Shown here piece after piece: positions 45,906-55,158 of a DNA stretch of 64,000 nt. The stretch is from JADJLQ01 sp031417835. GTDB taxonomy: Bacteria; Bacteroidota; Bacteroidia; Chitinophagales; Saprospiraceae. The DNA is taken from assembly GCA_031417835.1 (NCBI GenBank), contig JANOWJ010000188.1, forward strand, positions 5,408 through 69,407. The letters are read 5' to 3'. The stretch's first letter is position 1. Every line of letters begins with the position of its first letter. A program made the position numbers and the translations under genes. The notes beneath the pieces were generated by a model. It was not told the DNA's origin. It made no database searches and worked only from the letters and a program-made list of their open reading frames with translations.

Positions 45906-46598
45906 ATGGTGAGATCGCATATCCTATATTTAATTTTGTTGTTGAATTTTCCGAGTTTTCAACTAATGGCTCAAAGTGCTCCTTTTGCGTGTTGGTCCAC
46001 CATATTGCTAAATTTACGAGTAAAAACAAAATGGACTTCCATCACTGATATAGGATTTCGGTCCGTAAGCCGGGATATCATTCCCTATCAACATTTTTTC
46101 AGATCTGGTTTGAGGTATAATTTGGATCCCAACTGGAATATCACGAGTGGCATAGCTTTTTTTAGTACGAAGACTTCATTTCTAAAGGAAAATCATGAGT
46201 ATGGTCACGAATTTAGGCTTTGGACGGACTTCTCCAGATTATCCTTACGCACTCGTAAGTTCATCATGAATCACCGGGTGAGAATTGAAAGAAGATTTTT
46301 TGATGCTACTTCCACTCGACTGTCATTCAATTCTTTTCGGTTCCAATATAGGTTATTAAGTGGTGTTCAATTTAATTCAAAATTTAATTTTCAAACCGGG
46401 CCAGAAATTTTTGAAAGTTTGATTCGTCAAAAATTTTCACTGGATCAAATAAGATGGTACTCTATATTGGGCATATTGCCCGGTAAGGGATACGGAATAT
46501 CCTTAGGTTATTTCTTCGTTTATCGAAAAGCGTATGATCAAAATATTTTTGCGATCACTTTATCCAAAAACTTACAATTGTATGAGCACCATCACTAA
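45906..46598 (+). CDS. DUF2490 outer-membrane beta-barrel protein
   Basis: This 230-residue protein has a signal peptide (MVRSHILYLILLLNFPSFQLMAQS) and then a run of short amphipathic beta strands, as in DUF2490 proteins (GIAFFSTKTSFLKENHEYGHEFRLW, HRVRIERRFFD, RYLLSGVQFN-like FRFQYRLLSGVQFN). The family is predicted to form outer-membrane barrels of unknown function. It begins two bases after hemB and its last 17 bases overlap the next gene, so it is part of the siroheme operon. Its role there is unknown. Confidence 0.8.
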   Translation: MVRSHILYLILLLNFPSFQLMAQSAPFACWSTILLNLRVKTKWTSITDIGFRSVSRDIIPYQHFFRSGLRYNLDPNWNITSGIAFFSTKTSFLKENHEYGHEFRLWTDFSRLSLRTRKFIMNHRVRIERRFFDATSTRLSFNSFRFQYRLLSGVQFNSKFNFQTGPEIFESLIRQKFSLDQIRWYSILGILPGKGYGISLGYFFVYRKAYDQNIFAITLSKNLQLYEHHH

Positions 46599-48057
46599 TA
46601 AAAATACGTTATTTCCGATCTATGTCAAACTCTCCAACGTAAAAGCATTACTAGTGGGTGGTGGCAATGTCGCATTGGAGAAATTGAGAACTATCCTCCA
46701 CAATTCGCCTGACGCTCATGTTGTGATCATCGCACCTGAGGTAAAGCCAGAGCTTAAAGAATTGATAACAAAACATCATCACTGTACTATTCTTAACCGC
46801 AAGTTTGAGACTCAAGATCTGGATGGAAAGGATCTAGTCTTTCTGACGACAGATGACCCGGCTTTACATAGAGAAATCAAAACACTCGCCGCTGCTAAAA
46901 ATATTTTGGTCAATACCGCAGATGTACCCGAATTGTGCGATTTTTACCTCTCCAGTGTAGTTCAAAAAGGACACCTTAAATTGGCTATATCTACTAATGG
47001 CCAATCACCTACTGCTGCGAAACGAATCAAAGAAATGTTGCAAGAGGTTCTGCCCGATGAATTGGATGAGGTGCTTGTAAATCTTCATGAGATCAGAAAT
47101 AGTCTTAAAGGCGATTTTGAATATAAGATTAAGACTATGAACGAGCTGACGAAAGTCATGGTCGAACAAAAAAATGGTAAATCTGCCCGTTGGTGGAAAA
47201 AAATGGCCAGCTTTTCTTTATTGGTGTTTGCTTCCATGTTGATAGGTTATTTTCTATTTTCTGTGATCAATCTCGGCGAGATTTCTGGCAAAGGATTTGA
47301 CTGGGTCAATGATCTCGACCGTAGTTTTTATATCATGATCGCAGCTGGATTTCTGGCTCAGATGGTTGATGGCTCTTTGGGTATGGGTTATGGTGTCACG
47401 AGTGCCATGGTCCTTTTATCTGCAGGTATCAGCCCTGCAGCGATCAGTGGTAGCATCCATACCGCAGAGATGTTTGCCAGCGGTGCTTCGGGTTACAGTC
47501 ATTATAAATTTGGCAATGTCAATAAAAAACTATTTAAGGCTTTGGTTATCCCTGGTGTGATCGGCGCTATCGCCGGAGCTTTGTTATTAGTTTACTTCGG
47601 CAATTCAGAGTTTAAATGGCTTAGACCAGCTATGGCATGTTATACCTTATTCCTAGGTATAAAATTTTTTACTAATGCATTTACACCCCCTAAGCCAAAA
47701 AGAAAATTTAATTATTATAGAACGTTAGCAGGCTTTGGCGGATTTTTGGATTCATTCGGTGGCGGAGGTTGGGGACCAATAGTCACCAGCACCTTAGTCA
47801 ATCAAGGTAGAAATATGAAATATGTAGTGGGTTCAGTCAGCCTAACCGAATTTTTTGTGACCATGGCGAGTGCATTTACATTTTTTACCTTATTGGGAAT
47901 AAGCCATTGGAAAACAATTTTGGGGTTGATCATCGGCGGACTAATAGCTGCACCGATTGCTGCTCAACTCATAGGTAAATTGCCCAAAAAGACTTCCTAC
48001 ATTCTATTGGGTATCATCGTGGTAGTCTGGAGTATAAGAATATTGATGACCATGTAG
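46582..48057 (+). CDS. cysG: Fusion of siroheme synthase (precorrin-2 dehydrogenase/ferrochelatase) and TauE/SafE permease
   Basis: This protein of about 491 residues starts at the ATG at 46582 (MSTITNKNTLFPIYVKLSNVKALLVGGGNVALEK). Residues 1-200 are a Met8/CysG N-terminal domain: NAD motif LLVGGGNVALEKL, NTADVPELCDFYLSSVVQKGHLKLAIST with the catalytic aspartate at 114. The rest is a TauE/SafE permease of about eight helices (GFLAQMVDGSLGMGYGVTSAMVLLSAGI, GFGGFLDSFGGGGWGPIVTSTLV). The first half would oxidise precorrin-2 and insert iron to form siroheme. The second may carry sulfate or sulfite. It lacks a SUMT domain, which is a separate gene in the operon. Confidence 0.88.
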   Translation: MSTITNKNTLFPIYVKLSNVKALLVGGGNVALEKLRTILHNSPDAHVVIIAPEVKPELKELITKHHHCTILNRKFETQDLDGKDLVFLTTDDPALHREIKTLAAAKNILVNTADVPELCDFYLSSVVQKGHLKLAISTNGQSPTAAKRIKEMLQEVLPDELDEVLVNLHEIRNSLKGDFEYKIKTMNELTKVMVEQKNGKSARWWKKMASFSLLVFASMLIGYFLFSVINLGEISGKGFDWVNDLDRSFYIMIAAGFLAQMVDGSLGMGYGVTSAMVLLSAGISPAAISGSIHTAEMFASGASGYSHYKFGNVNKKLFKALVIPGVIGAIAGALLLVYFGNSEFKWLRPAMACYTLFLGIKFFTNAFTPPKPKRKFNYYRTLAGFGGFLDSFGGGGWGPIVTSTLVNQGRNMKYVVGSVSLTEFFVTMASAFTFFTLLGISHWKTILGLIIGGLIAAPIAAQLIGKLPKKTSYILLGIIVVVWSIRILMTM

Positions 48058-48100
48058 TCGTCCTTAAAAACAAGCCTTCCTGCTGAGATTGTCCTTAGAA

Positions 48101-50059
48101 TCATTTTAAGTTTTGATGAAATATAGTTTCAAATTCCTCAAGGGATGCTGGATTTCTCATTGTACCGGGAGTAACCACCTCACTTATTTTTTTACCCATA
48201 AAGATTTTTTTTACAGGCGCTTCCATCTTTTTACCACTGAGTGTATAAGGTATATCCTGTACTTGTATGATTTGATCAGGTAGATGCCGGGGCGAACACT
48301 TTGTTTTTATGGTTTGTTTAATTTCACTCACGAGCAAATCATCTAAGTAAATGCCTGCTTTCAATTTGACAAACATGGGCATAAAACTCTTACCATCCTT
48401 ATCATCGTAGTGGATAATCAAGGCATCATCTATCTGATGTATATATAGCAAAGCTGCATAAATCTCTGATGTGCCTATGCGTACTCCAAATCGTTTTAAT
48501 GTAGTGTCACTTCGTCCAGATATGATTAAGCCATGGTGTATCGTCAACGTAATCCAATCCCCATGACGCCACAAGCCGGGATATTCAGAAAAGTATGATT
48601 CTTTGTATTTGTTCATTTCCGAATCGTTCCAAAAATAAATTGGCATGCATGGCATGGGTTGAGCGATGACCAATTCTCCTACTTCATCTTTCAGTTCGAT
48701 ACCGGACGGATCTAAGACCTTAAGATCGCAGCCCAATGCTCTGCACTGTATTTCTCCGGAATAAATAGGCCAAATCGGGCATCCACCGACAAAGGCCGTA
48801 CACATATCCGTACCGCCACTCATTGACCAGAGGTAAAAATCGTGATTGATTTGCTTATAGAGCCAACCGTAAACTTCGTCATTCAATGGTGATCCGGTGC
48901 TGCTAAGGCTTTTGAGATCTGATAGTTGTGGCAAGTTGAGCCCATCTTTTATGGAGGCGTGTAAAAATGGAGCACTCGTGCCAAAATGATTTATGTTGAG
49001 ATCTTTCGCAAGACGCCATAATTGCATTGAATCTGGGTATGTAGGATGTCCATCATATAATACAGGAATCGCACCGGATAGCCAGGTGGCATGCAAGTAG
49101 TTCCACATCATCCAACCCGTAGTAGTATACCATAGGAAGCGCTCATTCGTCTTCACATTATTGTGAAAATGTGTGTATTTCAAATGTTCCAGGAGCATAC
49201 CACCTTGACTATGAGTGATCGCTTTGGGAAGTCCTGTCGTACCCGATGAGTATAATATCCACATCGGATGGTTAAATGGCATCGGTCTATAAACCAATCC
49301 TTTATCATCAAACGGTGCTGTGATCTCATCCCAATCAATACAAGCCACTCCAGGATATTGATAAGCAACATCAATATTAGGCTTTATAAGGATGCATACT
49401 TTTAAAGTCGGTAAAGCTCTTATAATTTCATGTAAATCCTTGTTTCGATCAAAACTTTTACCACCGTATCGATACTGATCGACAGCTATCAGTACTTTAG
49501 GTCCGATTTGGCTAAATCGGTCAATTACACTAGAGCTTCCAAAGTCCGGTGAACAGGATGACCAAACCAAACCGCTAGCTATGCTCGCGAATAGACTGAT
49601 CGAAGCGGCAGGAATATTGGGTAAATATCCAGCTACTCGATCACCCGGTTGCAAACCGTAAAAATTAAAGATTTCTTGTATTTGGGCTGCTTGTTTTAAT
49701 ACACTTTCCCACGTAAGTTCTATATACTGACTCGATTCATTACATGCGACTAAGGCGAGTTGATCCTTAGTCTTAGATCTAGACAGATGATAGGCGTAAT
49801 TCAATGATATTCCTTCAAACCATTGAATACCCGGCATTTCACTCTGGGATCTAATTTTGTCAAACGAGCCTTGATAGGTTATCTCAAAATAGTCCAACAG
49901 GCTGGACCAAAAACTATCAATGTCCTCCACTGACCACTTCCACAGTGCCTCGTAATCCGCAAATTTTAATGCTCGATGGGTATCCAGCCATTCCATATAA
50001 TGGTATAGATTAGATCCATGTATGGTAGCAGTATCCGGCTGATAAATAAGTGTTGACAT
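48101..50059 (-). CDS. Acetoacetyl-CoA synthetase
   Basis: This 652-residue acyl-CoA synthetase carries the AMP-binding core YSSGTTGLPKAITHSQGGMLLEHLKYTHFHNN and the family-specific opening YHYMEWLDTHRALKFADYEALWKWSVEDIDSFWSSLLDYFEI. The remaining motifs are FLWYTTTGWMMWNYLHATWLSGAIPVLYDGHP, WSMSGGTDMCTAFVGGCP and GRSDTTLKRFGVRIGTSEIYAAL, all typical of acetoacetate-CoA ligases. It activates acetoacetate, the product of HMG-CoA lyase encoded at 52517. It is divergent from the biotin carboxylase gene. Confidence 0.92.
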   Translation of the reverse strand: MSTLIYQPDTATIHGSNLYHYMEWLDTHRALKFADYEALWKWSVEDIDSFWSSLLDYFEITYQGSFDKIRSQSEMPGIQWFEGISLNYAYHLSRSKTKDQLALVACNESSQYIELTWESVLKQAAQIQEIFNFYGLQPGDRVAGYLPNIPAASISLFASIASGLVWSSCSPDFGSSSVIDRFSQIGPKVLIAVDQYRYGGKSFDRNKDLHEIIRALPTLKVCILIKPNIDVAYQYPGVACIDWDEITAPFDDKGLVYRPMPFNHPMWILYSSGTTGLPKAITHSQGGMLLEHLKYTHFHNNVKTNERFLWYTTTGWMMWNYLHATWLSGAIPVLYDGHPTYPDSMQLWRLAKDLNINHFGTSAPFLHASIKDGLNLPQLSDLKSLSSTGSPLNDEVYGWLYKQINHDFYLWSMSGGTDMCTAFVGGCPIWPIYSGEIQCRALGCDLKVLDPSGIELKDEVGELVIAQPMPCMPIYFWNDSEMNKYKESYFSEYPGLWRHGDWITLTIHHGLIISGRSDTTLKRFGVRIGTSEIYAALLYIHQIDDALIIHYDDKDGKSFMPMFVKLKAGIYLDDLLVSEIKQTIKTKCSPRHLPDQIIQVQDIPYTLSGKKMEAPVKKIFMGKKISEVVTPGTMRNPASLEEFETIFHQNLK

Positions 50060-50201
50060 GGTATACTGAGTCTAGTGGTAGGTTAATGCAGTTAATTGTT
50101 AGACTTTCTGAAGTTAAATATATGCTTTCCTTTTTGTAGCCTATGCTTACTTTGCCAGAGCCCTTTTACGGCATCGAAAGTTGTCGTATTTTGACCAGTC
50201 G

Positions 50202-51638
50202 ATGCCAAAACTTATGGTCGCCAATCGGGGCGAGATTGCAATTAGAATATTTAAAACAGCCAAGGCCAAAGGATGGGCTACTGTAGCCGTCTATTCAGAA
50301 GCTGACAAAGATAGCTTGCACGTACAGTACGCTGATGAATCCTTTTGTATTGGTCCCGCTCCTGCTATCAAAAGTTACCTTAATATTGAATCGATTATTC
50401 ACGCGGCTATAGCATTAAAGGTAGATTGTATACATCCAGGCTACGGTTTTTTAAGTGAAAATGCATCGTTTGCTCAAGCGGTACGCGATGCTCATATCCA
50501 TTTTGCCGGTCCCGATGCAGAGTCTATGAAACTTTTGGGCAACAAAATATCTGCAAAAAAAATGGCTGCGGCTATTGGTATGCCACTGGTGCCGGGTCAT
50601 CATCAGGCTATTGCTGATCTAGATGAAGCTTTAAAACTTGCATCTGAAATAGGCTATCCTGTCATGATCAAGGCAGCAGCAGGAGGTGGAGGTAAAGGCA
50701 TGAGGATCATAGCGGAAGCAGCACAACTGCGTGAGGGAATATTGCTGGCTCAAGCGGAAGCCAAAGCTTCTTTTGGCAATGATGACATTTTTATAGAAAG
50801 ATTTATTCCGTCACCTCGTCATATTGAGATCCAAGTCATTGGTGATTCGCACGGACATTTAATTTATTTGCCAGAGCGCGAATGTAGTCTGCAACGAAGG
50901 CATCAAAAAATAATGGAGGAGTCGCCAGCCAATGACCTTTCGGATGAAATCAGGCTTAAAATGAGTGAAGATGCTGTTCGATTGGCTATATCATGTGGTT
51001 ATTTTAGTACTGGTACTGTAGAATTTATAGTCGATCGATCCGGATCGTATTATTTTTTGGAGATGAACACACGATTACAAGTAGAACATACCGTGACAGA
51101 GATGATTACCGGGTTAGATCTAGTCGATCTACAGTTGGATATAGCGATGGGCAACTCTTTGAAAATAAATCAGAAGGATGTACTGACCAAAGGGCATGCT
51201 ATACAATGGCGGATATGCGCAGAAGATCCTTCGCAAAAGTTTGCTCCATCGTCTGGGAAAATAACTCGATATCATGTACCGCGTATAGACCAAATAAGGC
51301 TTGACTCCGGGTATGCGCAAAATAAAATAGTTAGTATTTTTTATGACCCTATGATTGCCAAATTGATCGCATGGGATACAGATCGCATCCGGTGCCTCAA
51401 TCGATTGATAAGTGCCTTACAAGAATTTGATATTGAAGGTATAACTACTACGATTGCTTTTGGCATTCAGGTATTAAATCACTCTTCCATCCAAAAGGGC
51501 CATTATGGGGTTGATTTTATAGATAAAAACCTTGAATCAATTTTGGAAGATTCTTCTTCGATTGCTCAGGCCAAGGCAGCAGCCGCGTTGGCATTATATC
51601 TTTATCAAAAATCCCTCGGCACATTGCCCAACAATTAA
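50202..51638 (+). CDS. Biotin carboxylase subunit of an acyl-CoA carboxylase (no BCCP domain)
   Basis: This protein of about 478 residues starts at the ATG at 50202 (MPKLMVANRGEIAIRIFKTAKAKG), the normal opening; a TTG at 50181 would add seven residues. ATP-grasp motifs are VMIKAAAGGGGKGMRI, IEIQVIGDSHGHLIYLPERECSLQRRHQKIMEESP and FLEMNTRLQVEHTVTEMITGLDLVDLQL. It ends at about the length of a bare biotin carboxylase, without the biotin-carrier domain usual in methylcrotonyl- or propionyl-CoA carboxylase alpha subunits. Its carrier and transferase subunits are not in this window. Confidence 0.88.
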   Translation: MPKLMVANRGEIAIRIFKTAKAKGWATVAVYSEADKDSLHVQYADESFCIGPAPAIKSYLNIESIIHAAIALKVDCIHPGYGFLSENASFAQAVRDAHIHFAGPDAESMKLLGNKISAKKMAAAIGMPLVPGHHQAIADLDEALKLASEIGYPVMIKAAAGGGGKGMRIIAEAAQLREGILLAQAEAKASFGNDDIFIERFIPSPRHIEIQVIGDSHGHLIYLPERECSLQRRHQKIMEESPANDLSDEIRLKMSEDAVRLAISCGYFSTGTVEFIVDRSGSYYFLEMNTRLQVEHTVTEMITGLDLVDLQLDIAMGNSLKINQKDVLTKGHAIQWRICAEDPSQKFAPSSGKITRYHVPRIDQIRLDSGYAQNKIVSIFYDPMIAKLIAWDTDRIRCLNRLISALQEFDIEGITTTIAFGIQVLNHSSIQKGHYGVDFIDKNLESILEDSSSIAQAKAAAALALYLYQKSLGTLPNN

Positions 51639-51648
51639 TGTATCAACT

Positions 51649-52503
51649 ATGGAATATTATTTTATAAATGATCGTATCGTGTCTCAGCAGGAGGCGAAAG
51701 TTTCTGTGTTTGACCTTGGACTGCTGCGGGGTTATGGTGTATTTGATTTTTTTAAAGTACATGATGGAGTTCCGGTATTTGGAGATGATCATATTGCTCG
51801 ATTCATGCATTCTAGTGCTTTGCTTCATCTTACATCCAGGTATCTACATCACGAGCTCGCTGCCATAGTATCCGAGTTGATTAAAAAGAATAATATAAAA
51901 GATGGTTCCATTCGACTAATACATACTGGCGGCATTTCATCCAATGGATTTGATGTGGATGGTGATCCTGGTTTATTTATTTTGCCGGCACCGTTGAGTT
52001 TCAAAATTTTTACCAATCTGGATCAAATGAAACCATATCGATTGATGCCCGTTGAATATGTACGCGAGACCCCTGAAATCAAATCATTGAATTATTTGAT
52101 TCCTATGATGCAGTGGCCTAAAGTAAAAGCCGGCGGTTATCAAGATGTATTATATGTGCATGAAGGGTTTGTTTCCGAGTCCTCCAGAGCCAATATTTTT
52201 TTTGTCACTCAGGATAATGTGTTGGTGACTCCTGACAAGAATGTTCTTTTTGGGATCACGCGAAAATATATACTATCACTAGCTTCCCAATTCATGAAAG
52301 TCGAAGAACGACCTATCTCCATGGAAGAAGCATTAAAGAGTAAAGAGGCCTTTATATCCAGTACGACTAAACAAGTAATGCCGGTAGTTGATTTAGGTGG
52401 CAAGTTAATCAACGATGGCCAACCCGGATCAATTACAAAAAAATTGTTTGAATCCTTTTATGATTACGAATTAAATCATATCGCGCAAAGCATCAGACAC
52501 TAA
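51649..52503 (+). CDS. Class IV (fold type IV) PLP aminotransferase
   Basis: This protein of about 284 residues starts at the ATG at 51649 (MEYYFINDRIVSQQEAKVSVFDLGLLRGYGVFDFF), as in branched-chain and D-amino-acid aminotransferases. The catalytic lysine is in EIKSLNYLIPMM. Other motifs are GFVSESSRANIFFV and ISSTTKQVMPV. It lies 10 bases after the biotin carboxylase gene and converges on the HMG-CoA lyase gene. A branched-chain amino-acid role is plausible but not certain; aminodeoxychorismate lyase is an alternative. Confidence 0.83.
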   Translation: MEYYFINDRIVSQQEAKVSVFDLGLLRGYGVFDFFKVHDGVPVFGDDHIARFMHSSALLHLTSRYLHHELAAIVSELIKKNNIKDGSIRLIHTGGISSNGFDVDGDPGLFILPAPLSFKIFTNLDQMKPYRLMPVEYVRETPEIKSLNYLIPMMQWPKVKAGGYQDVLYVHEGFVSESSRANIFFVTQDNVLVTPDKNVLFGITRKYILSLASQFMKVEERPISMEEALKSKEAFISSTTKQVMPVVDLGGKLINDGQPGSITKKLFESFYDYELNHIAQSIRH

Positions 52504-52516
52504 TCCTTCAAATTTT

Positions 52517-53368
52517 TTATTTTATAAATAATTGATCTGCTAGGACCAATGATTTATTCAATTCTTTCCAGTTGATGGGGAGTTCGACATTTACATCATC
52601 AAAGTAGTACACCAAATGTTCTGTGGGCATATTGCCAGTGAGTTCATCCTTGGCCATGGGACAACCACCCATACCTTTCATAGCGCTATCAAATCGTTTA
52701 CATCCGCCAGTCCAAGCTGAATGCACTTTTTCACGCCAAGTCTGCGGAGTCGTATGAAGATGGGCTCCAAATTCTACATCAGGATAGGGCGGAATCAGAT
52801 TATCAAATAGATAAAAAATAGATTCCGGCGTAGAGACACCGATGGTGTCTGATAGAGAAATAATTCGGATGCCCAATTCTGCCAACTCATCTACCCATTT
52901 TTGGGCTATTTGCACGTTCCATGGATCACCGTAAGGATTGCCAAAACCCATTGAAATATAAATGACTAATTTTTTTTGATGGTCGGCGCATAAGTTTTGA
53001 ATCTCCTTTACAGTTTCGAGTGACTCTGCGATGGTACTGTTTGCATTACGCAGTTGGAAAGTCTCAGAAATGGAGAATGGATAGCCTAAGTATTGTATTT
53101 TATCATACCCACATGCCTCTTGAGCCCCTCGTTTATTGGCGACTATCGCTAATAATTTTGAGCTGGAGGTAGAACAATCTATCGATTGAATGACTTCATG
53201 TGTGTCAGCCATTTGAGGGATAGCCTTGGGTGACACAAAACTGCCAAAATCAATCGTATCAAAGCCTACTTTGAGCAGCTGATTGATGTAGGCTATCTTT
53301 TGTTCCGTCGGAATAAATTCCTTTATTCCCTGAATAGCATCACGTGGACATTCAATGAGTTTGACCAT
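52517..53368 (-). CDS. Hydroxymethylglutaryl-CoA lyase
   Basis: This 283-residue protein is a TIM-barrel enzyme with IECPRDAIQGIKEFIPTEQKIAYINQLLKVGFDTIDFGSF at the N-terminus, the metal site in FGAHLHTTP, and the HMG-CoA lyase signature GMGGCPMAKDELTGNMPTEHLVYYF containing the catalytic cysteine. It cleaves HMG-CoA to acetoacetate and acetyl-CoA, the last step of leucine catabolism. It converges with the aminotransferase gene. The acetoacetate product matches the acetoacetyl-CoA synthetase at 48101. Confidence 0.88.
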   Translation of the reverse strand: MVKLIECPRDAIQGIKEFIPTEQKIAYINQLLKVGFDTIDFGSFVSPKAIPQMADTHEVIQSIDCSTSSSKLLAIVANKRGAQEACGYDKIQYLGYPFSISETFQLRNANSTIAESLETVKEIQNLCADHQKKLVIYISMGFGNPYGDPWNVQIAQKWVDELAELGIRIISLSDTIGVSTPESIFYLFDNLIPPYPDVEFGAHLHTTPQTWREKVHSAWTGGCKRFDSAMKGMGGCPMAKDELTGNMPTEHLVYYFDDVNVELPINWKELNKSLVLADQLFIK

Positions 53369-53442
53369 ACTACAAAGATGATGGAATTTTTATCAACCAT
53401 TTGCCTTCCTAAAATTACTCAGTCGACATTTTGCAGTTTAAA

Positions 53443-54990
53443 TCAGTGTCGTTTACTTTTTTTAAGAAACTTATCCCGGACTATCTGTTGTACAGGTACA
53501 CCCTGTATTTTTGACTCCAGCCAAGCAATGATATCTAGGTATAAAAACGAACGAATTTCGTATGGATCGTTTTTTAATTTAATAAATCGATCTAGTAATT
53601 TTTTAAGCTCTTTCTTCATCTCGGAAGGTTGCACTTTCGGCAATTTTCGAATAAATGTGAGGATCTCTTTTTGTACGGCATGCAAGTCATCCATTTTTGT
53701 AAGGAATCGATAAATAGACTTGACTTGGTATTCTACAAGATAATTATCCCCTAATTCGTAATAAGCGATCAACCTCAGTATCCTGGTGTAACATTGTATA
53801 TCCCCCCTAAAATCCGGAGATTCATTGACTATAAGGTTGAGATAATCTATTGCGCGACTATTATCACCACTTCCAAAATAAAGGCAGGCAATCTTATAAT
53901 AAAACAAAATCACCCGATGAAAATCCAGGTGATACAAATCAGCTTTTATAGCTTGTACGATCTCCTGGACTATTGGCAAGCCTTGTTGGAAGGTTCCTTC
54001 CAGATAATGTTGATTGATCTTATGGGTATTGGTATAGATAAATTCAAGGCTCTTCTCGTTTTCATTACGAGCGGGATATTTTTTGAAGGCCAGGAATAAA
54101 TCTTGCAAGGCATCTGTAAACTTATCATGCCGTTGCAGTAAGAATAGCGCATTCAATTGATTATGCCTTCCTTTGAGATATAGTGGTCGCTCGACTGATG
54201 TCATATTGGGATATTCCTCAAATAGGTTGACCCATTTCTGAGAATATCTATAATACATCTTGAAATCCAGCAGCATAAAATAATACCAGACATAGGATTG
54301 ATATAAAAAAAGCCGCTCATAAAAACCCAGTCGATATTCATCTTCTTTGGGCTTATGAATACTAAAAAATTCTTTCACCAGAAAATGGTCCTTTGCGTTT
54401 CGCACATACCCGACTTTCAGGTAGAGGCCGTACAATTGCAGTGAAAGGTTAGAATAATGTTGAATCCGAACGATCTCTTGTGCTGTGTGCATCGCTTCGG
54501 CTGCTAATTGCTCCGCGCGGTCTGCTATACTTCGAGTGATATACTGGGATTCAATGAGTTTTTCGAAGTCGATGATCTCCATGAGCAAACTGGGCATCTC
54601 TGCTTGTTTACATTTTTCTTTCGCCCGGTCCAGGATATCGAGCGATTGACGATACAACCCTTTATTGTACAAAATGCGGGCATAGTCTATCCGTTCGCGG
54701 ATTTCAATGTCTTCGTTATCCATGCGGTGAATCAAGCGTAGACTCAACAATAATTGTTTATACAGGTGTGCTTTGAGATTGGGCAACTGCTGTTTTTTAA
54801 TTTCAGGTATCCTCGTCAAGATTACCTTTTCATCGTATATTTTTTGTTTTTCGAGATGTGAGAATAGTCGGAGGAAGAGCGAATCCGTATTGCTAGGGTT
54901 TCGTTGGACAAAAAGCTTAAAATGCCTTTTCTCCGGCTTTGACATGGACTTGATCAATTGTAAAAGAAAGTCTGTTGGTTGTTTAGGCAT
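53443..54990 (-). CDS. Hypothetical helical-repeat protein
   Basis: I do not recognise a named family in this 515-residue protein. It starts MPKQPTDFLLQLIKSMSKPEKRHFKLFVQRN. It is almost entirely alpha-helical with many Tyr, Leu and Lys and TPR-like units, for example ILYNKGLYRQSLDILDRAKEKCKQ and KIACLYFGSGDNSRAIDYLNLIVNESP. No signal peptide or membrane helix is visible. Similar cytoplasmic proteins of about 500 residues are common in Bacteroidota. It stands alone, divergent from leuA. Confidence 0.75.
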   Translation of the reverse strand: MPKQPTDFLLQLIKSMSKPEKRHFKLFVQRNPSNTDSLFLRLFSHLEKQKIYDEKVILTRIPEIKKQQLPNLKAHLYKQLLLSLRLIHRMDNEDIEIRERIDYARILYNKGLYRQSLDILDRAKEKCKQAEMPSLLMEIIDFEKLIESQYITRSIADRAEQLAAEAMHTAQEIVRIQHYSNLSLQLYGLYLKVGYVRNAKDHFLVKEFFSIHKPKEDEYRLGFYERLFLYQSYVWYYFMLLDFKMYYRYSQKWVNLFEEYPNMTSVERPLYLKGRHNQLNALFLLQRHDKFTDALQDLFLAFKKYPARNENEKSLEFIYTNTHKINQHYLEGTFQQGLPIVQEIVQAIKADLYHLDFHRVILFYYKIACLYFGSGDNSRAIDYLNLIVNESPDFRGDIQCYTRILRLIAYYELGDNYLVEYQVKSIYRFLTKMDDLHAVQKEILTFIRKLPKVQPSEMKKELKKLLDRFIKLKNDPYEIRSFLYLDIIAWLESKIQGVPVQQIVRDKFLKKSKRH

Positions 54991-55084
54991 TGGAGTAATT
55001 TTGACATTACATATTGATAATCAATCTGTTAACCATGCACTGATTGAGATTTGTTTCGTAGCAATTAAAAAGACCAATTTGGTA

Positions 55085-55092
55085 TACCTTTG
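55085..55092 (+). promoter_or_regulatory. Candidate -7 promoter element of leuA
   Basis: TACCTTTG matches TAnnTTTG, about 67 bases before leuA. No -33 TTTG lies at the usual spacing. I looked for a Leu-rich leader ORF in the gap and saw none. Confidence 0.45.
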
Positions 55093-55158
55093 CATTAATG
55101 ATATTTTTATGAGAATTTAATACAGTATAGATCCGACTTACAAATATCAGAATTATTC

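Noticed and set aside
54773..55120. 115-codon plus-strand frame upstream of leuA
   Set aside because: Most of it lies antisense to the hypothetical gene at 53443-54990, and the translation has no family features.
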